Shown here piece by piece: positions 22,931 through 33,834 of a DNA stretch of 64,000 nucleotides. This DNA is from Sambucus nigra (Eukaryota > Streptophyta > Magnoliopsida > Dipsacales > Adoxaceae), in assembly GCA_949130495.1 (NCBI GenBank), contig OX422222.1, positions 270,806,109 through 270,870,108 of the forward strand, written 5' to 3'. Each line of letters opens with the position of its first letter. The stretch's first letter is position 1. Under the pieces are notes generated by a model that searched no databases, had not been told where the DNA came from, and saw only the letters and a program-made list of their open reading frames with translations. A program made the translations under genes and the position numbers.

Positions 22931-23109
22931 GAGTAATTCTACGCTGACACTCTAAATTGACACATTTTGGGGCAATATGCTGACGTGTTGCACTCATATT
23001 GGCTCATGTCCGGCCCCAACAACAATGGAGCCCAAACATGAGTCAATACGGCGACACGTCAGGATGTTGCACGAAATGTGTCGCATTTGAGTGTCGGCCT
23101 AAAATTATT
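22931..23109. mobile_element. Mutator-like MITE at the splice donor
   Basis: A 179-bp element whose ends mirror each other: A-TAATT-TA-GC-GACACTC, then GACACATTT on both arms. It is flanked by a perfect 10-bp direct repeat GATATAGTTT (22921-22930 and 23110-23119), the length expected for Mutator-type insertions. It sits within 14 bp of the exon end; the duplicated target starts at intron position +4. Confidence 0.85.
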
Positions 23110-23206
23110 GATATAGTTTTGCAATAAACAAACCGATCAATGAAAACGCCAATATGAAACATTCTTTTCCCACTTAAGTGGGTCCGCATTTGCTTTAAAA
23201 TTGATA

Positions 23207-23370
23207 CTCCCCTGGCCCAATTTAAGAGTCCCTATATGACTTTCGCATTTGGTAAGGTTACCATTAAATAATTGCCAAAGATCAAAACATACATTTGGTC
23301 CATTGGTGTTAGACTAAAAGGGAAATTGACTCTTAATTGAGGACCGTCCAAAAATTCAGGAAGGAGGGAG
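23207..23370. mobile_element. Stowaway-like MITE
   Basis: A 164-bp element starting CTCCCCTGGCCC and ending with the inverse-type GGAAGGAGGGAG, with inverted AATTAAGAGTC/GACTCTTAATT further in. It is flanked by TA on both sides (23205-23206 and 23371-23372). The CTCCCTCC ends and TA target fit Tc1/mariner-type Stowaway MITEs. Confidence 0.8.
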
Positions 23371-23679
23371 TATTTGATAAGCTAATATGTCTAACAATCC
23401 AAAAGAGGGCAACTTTTGATAAACTAACATTTTATTTTTTATTTTTTTATGTTTGCTTTTAAGATGACAACATTTTTATCATTCCTTTTTGGGTTATTTT
23501 GACTGGAATCCTCATATATTTTATAAAAACCTTGCTTAACCCTCAGAGCTGTCATTTGTTGGCCTTTGCCTCCACTGTGTAGCACAAGTTCATTTAACAA
23601 ATGAAAATTCTTAGAACCACCCTAAAATTTTTGGATTAAGGTTTAACATTTTTTTTTATAAATAAACATTATAATGCAG

Positions 23680-23786
23680 GGACAGGAATATCCTCTGGTG
23701 TCAACTTTGCAATACCAATTGATACTGTGGTGCGCACCGTACCTTACCTGATTGTGTATGGAACTCCTTATAGTGATAGATATTGA
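23680..23786 (+). CDS. DEG5: DEG5-like protease last exon with stop
   Basis: Begins after AG, completes the split codon and encodes GTGISSGVNFAIPIDTVVRT, then VPYLIVYGTPYSDRY and TGA at 23784-23786. SSGVNFAIP is the substrate-pocket block of Deg proteases. The protein ends here with no PDZ domain, the feature that separates DEG5 from the PDZ-bearing DEG1 and DEG8. All three triad residues are now accounted for. Confidence 0.93.
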
Positions 23787-24653
23787 GCAATTCTATGAAT
23801 TCAATTAAACAAACGCTTATGTAAAATGCCAGATTAAAACTTGATTTGCCTAGATGATTAATGTACTGGTAGGAGAAGGGGACAAAATGTCATACATTGT
23901 GATTATATTAAATTTTGAAGATTAATGGATCGAAAAATTAAGAAGAAGGTATTGCTGTTCTCAATCTTTGTTATCTGTCAATAGTTGATCTTGAAAATTA
24001 ATTGGTTAATCGATTTCTGTCTTCACGTTATCTCATCAGCAGAGCATATAAGATGAATAGATGTTCATAGTTTCTTTCTTTTCTATTTTCATTGTATATA
24101 AATAAACTCACGTCTCTGCATACGTATCTTCAATTTGATATGTGATTAGTGAAAAAGTTGTCTGTTTTTGCTGTATCTTGTATGTGTTGTGCAATTAGGA
24201 ATTCAAATTATGGGTAATGTATATAGATTGGGCATTTATTTTTGGCAAATGGATAGTTGGATTGGATTATTTTTGTTTGTTTTTGAGTAGAGTAAAGCTA
24301 CATACCTAAAAAAAACTCTTCAAAATGACTTGGTTTTTGTACCCTGGCGGGACCTGCACCACATGGCAATAGATGACAGGCAGGTGAGAGAATGACGTGG
24401 CGTCCACATCAGATTTGGGGGACATTTTAGGGAGTTATTTTGTACTCATAGCATTATTCGAGTGGAGTAATATCTCTTCACATTTTTTTTGGTTTCTTAC
24501 CATTTTTCTGTGTTGTTTATAAAGAGGTAAATTTCCTGTCTAGTCTTTGAGCTATGACCCAAGTTTAAAAAGTTTTGAAATTCATTTTGTCTCAATTTAG
24601 TCCTTCAACTAATTAATTTAGTTTAATTTGGTAAAATTTATTATTTTTTTAAC
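23787..24653. other. 3' flank of the DEG5-like gene
   Basis: Probable 3' UTR and flank. AATAAA at 24101-24106, 315 bases after the stop, is a candidate polyadenylation signal. Otherwise AT-rich with no coding sequence recognised. Confidence 0.5.
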
Positions 24654-25147
24654 AAAATTGTGAGTTCAAGAACTCACAATTTATAATTCTAAAAACAAAG
24701 GAATTTAAAGAGCAAATAAAGATCACTACACGAGATTTACGAGGTTCGACAATTGTCTATGTTTACGGAAGGTTTCTCAGTTTTTTATTACTTCTTTTAG
24801 AGGTTCAGAATTACATGTTTCATTGTCCCGGGGTGGAATTTTTATTTATAGTGATAGGAGTGGTTGAGATGTATACGAACTCTCCCAGCTCTTTATTGGT
24901 TCCTTGGTTGATCTATGTATATCTCCTCAGAGAACGTAGGTGATCAAGATAAATCTTTGTAATTATCCACGTGATGAATCATAATTATCTACAAGATTTA
25001 AATCTAACTTAGGCAACATGTTGGGCCTGTTTAGGTTGATGAAAATTAGGCTATTATGGCTTTGCACACACAATTGCCATTATAATTCTTTGTCAAAGAC
25101 GGGTCGAAGAATTTTACATTTTTTGTTTGCCGAAATTGTGAGTCCAA
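24654..25147. repeat. possible solo LTR or non-autonomous element
   Basis: At its left is a perfect palindrome, AAATTGTGAGTTC with its inverse GAACTCACAATTT two bases later; near its right end (about 25133-25147) AAATTGTGAGTCCAA nearly repeats the left arm. The interior has an ACGAGGTTCGACAATTGTCTA segment of the kind seen in copia LTRs. Type and limits uncertain. Confidence 0.35.
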
Positions 25148-25198
25148 AGTCCGATTTTTGTGCATGGATATGTTCGTAATTACTTGAAAACAGTAAGG

Positions 25199-27327
25199 TG
25201 TAACACATCGTATTTTTTAACAATTGTGGATTTAATTATTTTGATATTTTAAATTACACGTGCAGTAATTTAATTAATATAAAATATTGCATATTTAAAA
25301 GACATTACTTTGTGGAAATAAGATTAATATTTATGTGGTAAATTTACTAAGTGTGTTTATAGTAAATAAAATACGGTGAATTGTTAGTACGTCGTAGTGA
25401 GTGAGAACGACGGGATTTTCGACGATATCTCAATCAGAGCTTGTGAGCAGATTATTTTAAGGTTGGGATAGGGAATTTATGTATAGTTACTCGAATGGCG
25501 CTTTCGAGTTCATGGTTGGTTCCGAATAGGTCGAAATAGTAAAAAAAGAGTACTCGGGGAGAGTAATTGGATTTCAGGGACTTTTTAGAGTAGTCCGGGC
25601 TCACGTAAGGGCATTTGGGTCATTTTAAATTAGCATGATAACTAATTTCGAAATTAGTGGGCTAAAATATAAAGGTTAGGTGTTTGAGACAACCATATCA
25701 TTATTACTAAACCCTAAGAAAGAAGGAAGACTGGAGAAAGAAGATAAACCAATGGAGAAAGCTAAAGGAGGCCGATTCGGAAAGGATTCGAGAACGATCC
25801 GTCGTCTACAATGGAAATCAGACCCTACGAATATCTAGAGGCAAATAATCAACTTGCTTTAAATTAAATTGAGGTGATTCATGTTCAAATCATGGTAGAT
25901 GTAGAACAAAATCATTTTTGGGTGAGGGTTTGCATGTAAATGGGGTTTGGGTAAAATAAATTCCATAAATAGCGGTGTATATTAATATATGATGTTATTG
26001 AACGAATTCCATCTTATAAATAGAAGACCTTGATAGATGTTTATAGGTTTGATCATAGATAATTGGGTTATTGAATTGAAACTAGGTTAAATTAAGGTGT
26101 TCATAATCGAGACTTATAAGTATGGATTAATTTGATGATCGATGATTAAATCCTTTGAATTAAGATGATTGATGGATGTTAAAATCATATAAAAGATGTC
26201 CCTTTATTATTTATATTGATTTAGAGGATGATTGGGATTGAAATTGGGGAAGAACATAAGTTGGAGTTCGCTGAATCAAAACTACGTCGTTTTGACTGAC
26301 AAAGCGAACCGATTCGTCCCTAGCCGAACCGGTTCGATTTACCTACTTGACCAATATATGGAATTGTATATATTTTTGTTACGATCGTGTGGGCGCCACC
26401 TCATATTTTTCTAATTTTTTTTAATTAATTATGACTTTTCTACGGAAGAGTGTCGGAGATCGAAATCTTTAGTCATAAATTAAATCAGGGTATAAAATTA
26501 TTTATGAACTACACGAGGACTTTGGGAATTTCAATATACCTATAGTCAAAGCTTAGACTTATTCATAATGATGGTAAAATTAAACTAGGGCCTACGAGAT
26601 TTAAACGATTGTATTAAGAATAGATAATTTAAAACAGGTTATGGGAAGCGTAGATGATAACCCGGAATTTATACTAGTAGGTTAATGATGTATTAACTAC
26701 TGAAAATAATTAAGGGATAACTAGGACCCTTCGGGTAGTGAGTGATACTCGAGAAAATAAGAAAAGAATATTAAGTGTGAATCGTTAGAACGTTTGACAT
26801 TCGAGAGAGATATACTGCTTACTGGATATACTTATAGGTTGTGTGTATACCTATACTGGCTATATTTATAGGTTGTGTGCATACCTATACTGGAAATACT
26901 TATAGGATGTGTGTATACTTATGCTGGATATATTTATCGGTTGTGTGTATACCTATTATATGTGTGTAAGCATACATACGATGCCTGCTATCATGGGAGG
27001 TCACGCGCAGTGGGTGATCCTACCTTGGCGATGCCAACGAGGTCTGGATGTGTGCACAAGGACATAGAACTTAAGGATGATCACTATCTGAGTGTACGAT
27101 AGTGTGGCCGGTCCTTTGGGTACGTTTGGTATGTGCGTAGCCCAAAGGCTTAGGACTATGTTCGTCTCTAATGAGTATTGATTTGATTTATGGTTCGAGG
27201 TGCCATTCTGAACCGATAGCCCTTGATTTGGTACGAGCGGTACATGGAATTGATAGCAGGGTATTCATGCATTCGCGGTTCTCAATTCGGGGATGTTGTG
27301 ATTGTGTGTGTATATATATATATATAT
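25199..27327 (+). repeat. 5' LTR of the gypsy host element, left part
   Basis: Matches 55199-57163 and 57711-57905 over its length, including the GTACGTCGTAGTGAGTGAGA and TGGATATACTTATAGGTTGT blocks. The latter is a short tandem array (about 26820-26960, five units of about 30 bp). It stops in a (TA)n run at 27309-27327 where the viral sequence begins. Confidence 0.9.
26815..26965 (+). repeat. short tandem array of about 30-bp units inside the LTR
   Basis: Repeats of TGGATATACTTATAGGTTGTGTGTATACCTATAC with substitutions. The same array is present in the 3' LTR at about 56815-56955, so it predates the insertion of the element. Confidence 0.85.
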
Positions 27328-27505
27328 TCTCTTAAACGGACTTCCTTAAAAAACGGATTAACGAACTTTTGTCCTTATTCGGCTGTGGTCCCCTTCTGGT
27401 CCCTAAGACATTTTGTTATTTTCTTTAGATGGTTCCTCTCTTGTCGTATATTAAAACCTTACTTTAAGACTATATATTCAAAAGATTTATAGTTTAGACC
27501 CAAAT

Positions 27506-27578
27506 TGGTATCAAGACTTTAAGAGCTTTAGAAACTCACCAAATTCTGATCAAAACCCCAAATTCTAGTATCAGAGTC
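27506..27578 (+). other. two primer-site-like sequences of the pararetrovirus
   Basis: TGGTATCAAGAC at 27506-27517 (9 of 12) and TAGTATCAGAGT at 27566-27577 (10 of 12) resemble the initiator-Met primer site that caulimovirids use to start minus-strand DNA. They lie just upstream of the first small ORF. Which one was used cannot be told from one copy. Confidence 0.5.
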
Positions 27579-27615
27579 ATAAGACGTTCCTTTTCGACTT
27601 AGTAAAAAGACTTTA

Positions 27616-28116
27616 ATGCCCTTGAAATTTATTCCTCGCATTTACAAAGATATTTTTGGAACCAACCCAGACTACCAACCTATACCCACAACTGATTTAC
27701 ACTCAGAAGGTTGTTTAACCGCTCACATAGACGGTTGTTCACATACTGAACACATCCCAGCCAAACAAGCAGATAGTAGACAAGTTACTTCCAGTGCTAT
27801 AAATAGTATAATAGACCAAAATAAGTGTATACTTCTTATATTGAGACAATTAATAAAAGACACTCAAACCCTAGAAACAAAGATAAAAAATATCTCTAAA
27901 AGACTACTAGAAATAGATAGCCAAATCTCAATAGACCTAGTACAAGTTCTACAATAAATAAATATTAAGACTAATCATATAGAAGTTCTTAACAAAGACA
28001 TTTCAGAAATTAAAACTTTGACAAAAAATCAAGACAGTGAGTTAATTAAACTTACTAAAGAACAATCTAAGCTTATCCCTAGATTAGATAGTTATCTTCC
28101 TAATGGAGATAGTTAG
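27616..28116 (+). pseudogene. pararetroviral small ORF, coiled-coil C-terminus
   Basis: The frame opens with ATG at 27616 and runs to TAG at 28114-28116, 167 codons, with one internal stop at 27955-27957. The second half is rich in Leu, Ile, Lys and Glu at coiled-coil spacing. Small coiled-coil proteins precede the polyprotein in badnaviruses and tungroviruses, often as virion-associated proteins; that role is inferred only. I do not recognise the N-terminal half. Confidence 0.6.
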
Positions 28117-28127
28117 ATCAGACTAGA

Positions 28128-29075
28128 ATGAGGTACCAAAAGACCTCAGCAGATTTTTACCAAAAATTTTTAGAAAAGATAAATGATGATAGATTTTATT
28201 ATAAGATAAATGAAAATGAGATTGCCAACGTTGCTAAAGCAACTAGACTCATATTAGAAAGATTAAATTTAATCTCTACATCCATAGCAGCTACTCAAGA
28301 CTATAATAGTAGCTTTGTTAAAGACTTACATTTAGATTTAAAAGCTAAGACAGAAGGATTAACTACCTTTTACATTGACTTTGTTAAATTCCAACAAAAT
28401 TTAACAAATTATCTTAATAATATGAAAAGCCATAACCTATCCAAAATGCATAGTATTATTAATGAACTTAGACTAGACATGGCCCAAGTAGAAGAAAAAT
28501 ACGAAGAAATTATGAAGGGAATTAAGTTTATATATAATAAACCTTCCTCAACAGAATTAGACTCTCCGTTTATTTTAACTCGTTTAGATAAATTAGAAAA
28601 AACTGTAGAAACCATAGAAGTTAGGATGGCACACGAATGTGTGCATAAACAAGAAAAAGAAGATGAGGTAAAAGACTATATTAATAAGATCGCTAATTCG
28701 CTTGTTAATACTCTTGTCAAAAATAATGAAGATATTAACAATAATGCAAGAAAAGAGAATAAGACATTTAATGAAGAAATCCTTAGGCATATAAAAAGAC
28801 AAAAAGATTATTCAGACTCTTTAGAAACAATTGAAAAAAGACTTGAACAAAAACAAGTAACCACCTGTAAATTTAGAGAATCTCCTTATGTGGGAACTAG
28901 GGAAGGAAAGACCATAACTAGAAGAATCATAAATGATGGATTAGATAAGACTAGTAAGATATCTAGCTCTATCCCAAATATTGGTCAGAGTAATTTTATG
29001 CTCCAAAGACTTAAGGATTCATCCTCCAATGTTAGAACATGGTGGAAGGAGAGAAATTTCACCAATACTCTCTAA
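28128..29075 (+). pseudogene. pararetroviral polyprotein N-terminal coiled-coil region
   Basis: A 315-codon stretch, strongly charged, with long helical heptad-like segments (about residues 90-250) and a basic tail. It starts at ATG 28128, eleven bases after the previous ORF ends. After the stop at 29073-29075 the same frame continues directly into the movement-protein region, so I read it as the N-terminus of the polyprotein rather than as a separate gene; both remain possible. Confidence 0.65.
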
Positions 29076-29735
29076 TGGAAAGAATGGGGTGAAGTTGACT
29101 GGAAGATTGTTGAAGATTCCATTCATAATGGACAACTTCCAACCGTTAAGTACATAGACTTGTTTAAAGAAGGTGCCACTCCTAAGACTCCTAATTATAA
29201 CATGACTTACCATTATAGGAATCATGTGTTAGACAAATCCTATACTGAGCTCCAAATGTTTGACTCAGAATGGCTTAGATCTAGAGGAAGTGATAGGAAG
29301 TTCCAATTCCTAACCTTTGAACTCTTTCAAGCAAGAATTCAAGGATTACATACACCTTAGAATAATATCAACATATTGTGTTGTTTAGTAGATAAAAGAT
29401 GGAAAGAATTTGAGAAAAACCTTATTGGGATAGCCCAGTTAGAAATGTCAGACAACATAGGATACTTTAATGTCATTCCGGCATTTACAATAACCGTAGA
29501 CACAGCCAAACATTTTAAGTTAATCTTATATGCTAGTAGCTATGAAGACTATATTATCCCAGACGCTAATATAAATATTGAATTCCAAAGTTATGCGAAG
29601 TTCTCCCAATTTCCTTATGAAGGAATGCAATCGGGAATTCCTAGCGGTAGACTTAATGAAGAAATATTAGTTATAACTAATGTTTCAGACTACAATCATA
29701 CTTACAGTATTTGGAATACTGGACCTAGGAAATAA
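29076..29735 (+). pseudogene. pararetroviral movement-protein domain (30K type)
   Basis: In the same frame as the preceding stretch. Blocks such as FQFLTFELFQARIQGLH, then FEKNLIGIAQLEMSDN and GYFNVIPAFTITV recall the 30K-superfamily movement domain of caulimovirids, which opens plasmodesmata for cell-to-cell spread. Stops lie at 29358-29360 and 29733-29735, with three more shortly after (29742, 29751, 29763). Confidence 0.6.
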
Positions 29736-31443
29736 AAAGCTTAGACCCTTTGACAATTGTCATAATTTCAAGAAACTAAGACTATACAAAATAAACCTTT
29801 GTTTATTAATCAAGACGATGTCACTGGAAATGTTATTATCCAGTTTGGCCCTCCTAAAATTATCAATAAGATTATCCAGACTGAAGAAGTTAGATTTAGG
29901 AATATGGGAGAAGCCATAATCAATGATCCTTTAGAAGGAGAATGTATTAGTAAGACTAGTTCTAGTTTACTAAGACAAGCTCTGATAATTAGACCTAGAA
30001 GATCATTTGAAAACAAAGACTTAGTTAGAGAAAAAGCTATGATCCAAAACTTTGGACATGAACCCTCATAATTGGACATGAAGACATTTAAAAAACATCT
30101 TAATAGAAGTCATTCTTTTAGGATCCAAGAAAGAGATAGATTAAATATGATAGCTCAAGACCGTATATTAAAATTAAAAGAATCTAAGAATACTAAAGAA
30201 CTTCTTAGAAATCTTAGACAAATAGAAGAAGGAGAAGAAAGACTAATGTCAGCTACACAAGTAGAACCTAATAAGCAAGAGATATGAAGTAGTAGTAGGC
30301 TAGAAGATGCTCCTAGACTTTTTAGTAAACCAATAGGAATAAATATTCCTATATACTCAAGCACTGTAGTAAAGACCAAACCTGATTATATAAAAGACTT
30401 TCCAACTAGTGACAAGAGTTTTACTACCGTTAAGACTATGGCAAGTCAAGCCATAAATCCAGTTGGGATATATCTTAACTTAGACAATGTCCAAGATAGG
30501 AAGAAGGCCTTAGATAAATGGCGTAATCAGATGAACATGTGTTTTACATATAATGAACAATGGGATGCAAGTTCATGTAAACAATACGCTGAGCAATCCA
30601 TTAGGGGTATTACAAAAGATTATTTAGATAGTTTAAGAAAAGCTACAACGAAGAGTCCTTAACTAAGATTGAGAAGATGAAAGAGAACCTAGAAGAAAGA
30701 TCAATTGAAGAATATATTCAATTGCTTACATCAGAATTCATTGGAGCTGGACATTTAGCTCAAATCAATGAACAAGGCCTAGAAAAAACTAAGTTAGCCC
30801 TCCTTAGCATTTGTAAACTAGATAAGATAAATGAATATAGCAATAATTATGAGCAGCTATATTACCAAATTAAAGAATTTAGAGAGACCTTAAAAGAAGA
30901 ATACTTTAGGAAGATACCAGCCATTAACAAATCCTAATTAATGAATATAGGAATTGACTAGGAGTAGCTGGAGTTAAGAATAACTCCCTTGGTGAAAGAA
31001 TCAATTTCGTCAAAGACTATATCATATCTAAGAGACGTGATATAACTTAAGAAAAGTTGATAGAAACGACTTTCAAACATATCCCTCCAATCAAAGACGA
31101 AAGAGGCATCTCTCTAATCCAATGGGGATGTGGAAGTGAATCTAAGAAATTCAAAAAGAAATTAGAATGGAAACATAGGAAGTTTAGGACTAAACCTTTA
31201 GGATTTCCAAAGAAGTATAGATTTAGACCATCTACTACCTTTAGAGAAAATAACACTAAGACTAAGAAAAATAGATTTAACCAAAGAAGATATTTTAAGA
31301 AGAACACTAGTAAATATAAGAAAGTTTCTAATTATAGGAAAGAAAAAGAAGTAGCTCAATCTAAGACTGCCATCAAAGAATGTTGGACTTGTGGCAAAGA
31401 AGGACACTTTGCTAAAGACTGCCCTAATAAGAAAGGTAAATAA
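29736..31443 (+). pseudogene. pararetroviral capsid region with CCHC zinc knuckle, frame-shifted
   Basis: Frame 29736-30660 continues the polyprotein (stops at 30069 and 30285), then the reading moves to a second frame at about 30660 and a third at about 30937. The central part (30438-30937) has the long helical capsid-like character of the family. Near 31381-31422 comes the nucleic-acid-binding zinc knuckle CWTCGKEGHFAKDC, preceded by a very basic region, the usual end of a caulimovirid capsid protein. Two frame changes and at least five stops break it. Confidence 0.75.
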
Positions 31444-32157
31444 GGTATTAAGATTATTAATACAATATTAGACTATACAGATCAAGAAGAGTTAGATATC
31501 CTATATGCTATAGAAATATCAGACATAGAAGATGATGACAATACTAGTATCTATAGTGCATATACTGATAGTGACTCGGAAGACTATAATAGTGATACTG
31601 ATGAGTATGAAGACTCTCAGGATACTCTAGACTTATATATGATGCAAACTAATCAAGACGATTTAGATAATGAATATATAAACTTTGAAGAAACTTGGTA
31701 TAAGTGTATATTAAGCCCCTTTTTAAAGAAAAGATGGACAATTAGTAATCTTGAGTTACTAACATATATACCTAGATGTTACTTTGATGAAAGACATTAT
31801 TGCATATTTGAAATGAAATGTAGCAAGAAAGACTTTAGATGTGTAGAATGCTTTGAGACCATACAAACAAAATTATTTATAGTTTGTGTCATTTGTCAAT
31901 TACACTACCATGAAAATTATTGGAGAACTATATTTAGAGCAATTTATACTAGCCAGTATGACGCTCAAATAGACTTAGACATTAACATACATTATCAAGA
32001 CATTGATAGAAATATAGCCAAAAGATTACAAGAAAATGAAGACTCAAAAGGAAAAGGAATTTCATATGATTTAGGAGGATATCGCTGTGATAGTAGTTCA
32101 GAAGACCTAACATCCCTAAATTTTATAGATAACCCCATAAAGGAATATCTATTTTAG
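31444..32157 (+). pseudogene. pararetroviral acidic linker and second Cys-rich motif
   Basis: Directly after the zinc knuckle and in the same frame there is an Asp/Glu/Ser-rich linker (31470-31680). It is followed by CVEC, eleven residues, then CVIC, four residues, His. The spacing C-x2-C-x11-C-x2-C-x4 is that of the extra Cys-rich motif known from badnavirus polyproteins; the last C-x2-C pair is here H-x2-Y. The part ends with a stop at 32155-32157. Confidence 0.65.
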
Positions 32158-32207
32158 AAAATAATAATTTAGGAATTTCTACTAAACCACATGCTTGTTT
32201 TGTAGAA

Positions 32208-32510
32208 ATGTTTATACAACATAAAGATTATCCTAAAAGACTTTCAGCTTTTATAGATACAGGATGCTCTCAGAGTATTTATAAGGCTAATGCCTTTCCT
32301 GAAGATTATTTTCTAGACAGTAAGCAAGAGATCTATGGTAACGTAGAAAATGGAGATCCATTTACCTTATATTTCCAGACTATTCCTATTTATTTTAAAT
32401 TAGGATATCAGACCAACAAAACCGTTAATCATCGATTTTGGATAATGGATCCCCGTCCTAGTTTCACATGAAATATTATTTTAGGACAAGACTTTATTAG
32501 TAAATAACAT
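32208..32510 (+). pseudogene. pararetroviral aspartic protease
   Basis: FIDTGCSQSIY carries the D-T-G of retroviral-type aspartic proteases, and IILGQDFI after a stop at 32472 is the usual I-L-G-x-D-F block near the end of the caulimovirid protease. Stops at 32472 and about 32505. It is in a different frame from both neighbours. The protease would process the polyprotein. Confidence 0.8.
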
Positions 32511-32721
32511 TCTTATACTCAGTATAACGATAATATATTAATTAGTAATAAAGAGGAATTTAATATGAAAGCCCTCTAATAGATCACAAGACTACCTTTG
32601 ACCTTATGCAGGTCAAACCCAATTATAGACCAATAAAACATCAGAGTTCTTCAGCTGAGCATGGTGGACCTAGACCTACAAACCAACAAGAAACCTTAGA
32701 AATAACCAAACCCTTACAAAA

Positions 32722-33834
32722 CGAATGGTTATAGATTATCGATAATTAAATAAGAATTGTGAATTTGATTCTTATGAGATACCAAACAAGAATAATTTGA
32801 TCAATTTGATTGAAGATAGAATTATATTCAGTAAGTTTGATTGCAAATCAGGCTTCTGGAAAATTAAGATGCATCCAAACAGTATTACTTGTATAGCCTT
32901 TAGTGTGCCCCAAGGAAAATACTAATGGCTAGTAATGCCATTTGGATACTTGAATGCTCCTCAAGTATTCCAAAGAAGAATGGATAATATATTTTGACCT
33001 TATTCAGAATTTTGTCTTGTTTACATAGATGACATTCTTGTAGCCAGTAAGACTGAGATAGAGCATGTAGACCATCTTAAAAAGATCATTTTAGAATTAG
33101 ATAAACATGGTATTGTTATTTCTGAAAAGAAAATGTAATTGTTTCAGACTGAAATAAATTTTGTGGGAATGCATATTAATAAAGGAAAAATATCCTTAGC
33201 TGAACACATAACCAAAAAGATCATTGAGTTTCCAAACCAACTCAAAGATAGAAAACAATTACAATCATTTTTTGGATTGCTTAATTGTGCTACAGACTTT
33301 ATTAAAGACCTTGCTTAAAAAAGACAAAGCATAACTTCCAAATTAAAAGGAATAGATAAGACTAACCCTTTTTATTGGACTAAAGATGATATTGAAGTTA
33401 TAAGACGAATTAAAGAAGCAGTAAAAAATATCCCTTTACTTGAACTTCCCAATGCTGAAGACCAATTCATAGTAGAAACAGATGCATTAAATAAATAATG
33501 GGGAGCAGTATACTTTGCCATTGATCATCAAACTAAAAAGAATAAACTTTGTAGATATAGTTCTGGAACCTTTACTGATCCAGAAACAAGATATACTGTC
33601 CATGAAAAAGAAGTTTTAGCTATAGTAATGGCAATAGAAAAATATATGTTTTTTCATAGACCTAAACATTTTACTGTGTATATTGACTCCTCTTATGCAG
33701 TAAAATTCAGAGACTTAGACTTCTCCAAATCAAGGACTAATAGACTTATTAGATTGCAACAATTGCTTAATGGTTATGACTTCTCTGTTATACATATTAA
33801 GGGAAGTAAAAATACCATTCCAGACATTATATAA
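32722..33834 (+). pseudogene. pararetroviral reverse transcriptase and RNase H
   Basis: One frame runs for 1.1 kb without any indel but with stops at 32743, 32923, 32995, 33136, 33316 and 33496. Blocks: RMVIDYR, FSKFDCKSGFWKIKMHP, MPFGYLNAPQVFQRRMD, LVYIDDILVAS with the catalytic Y-I-D-D, then FLGL-type thumb, and RNase H (ETDA with an intact Asp, KEVLAIVMAIEKY with Glu, VYIDSSYAV with Asp). The first fingers part of the polymerase, normally upstream of the RMVI block, seems shortened. The enzyme would copy pregenomic RNA into DNA. Confidence 0.9.
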
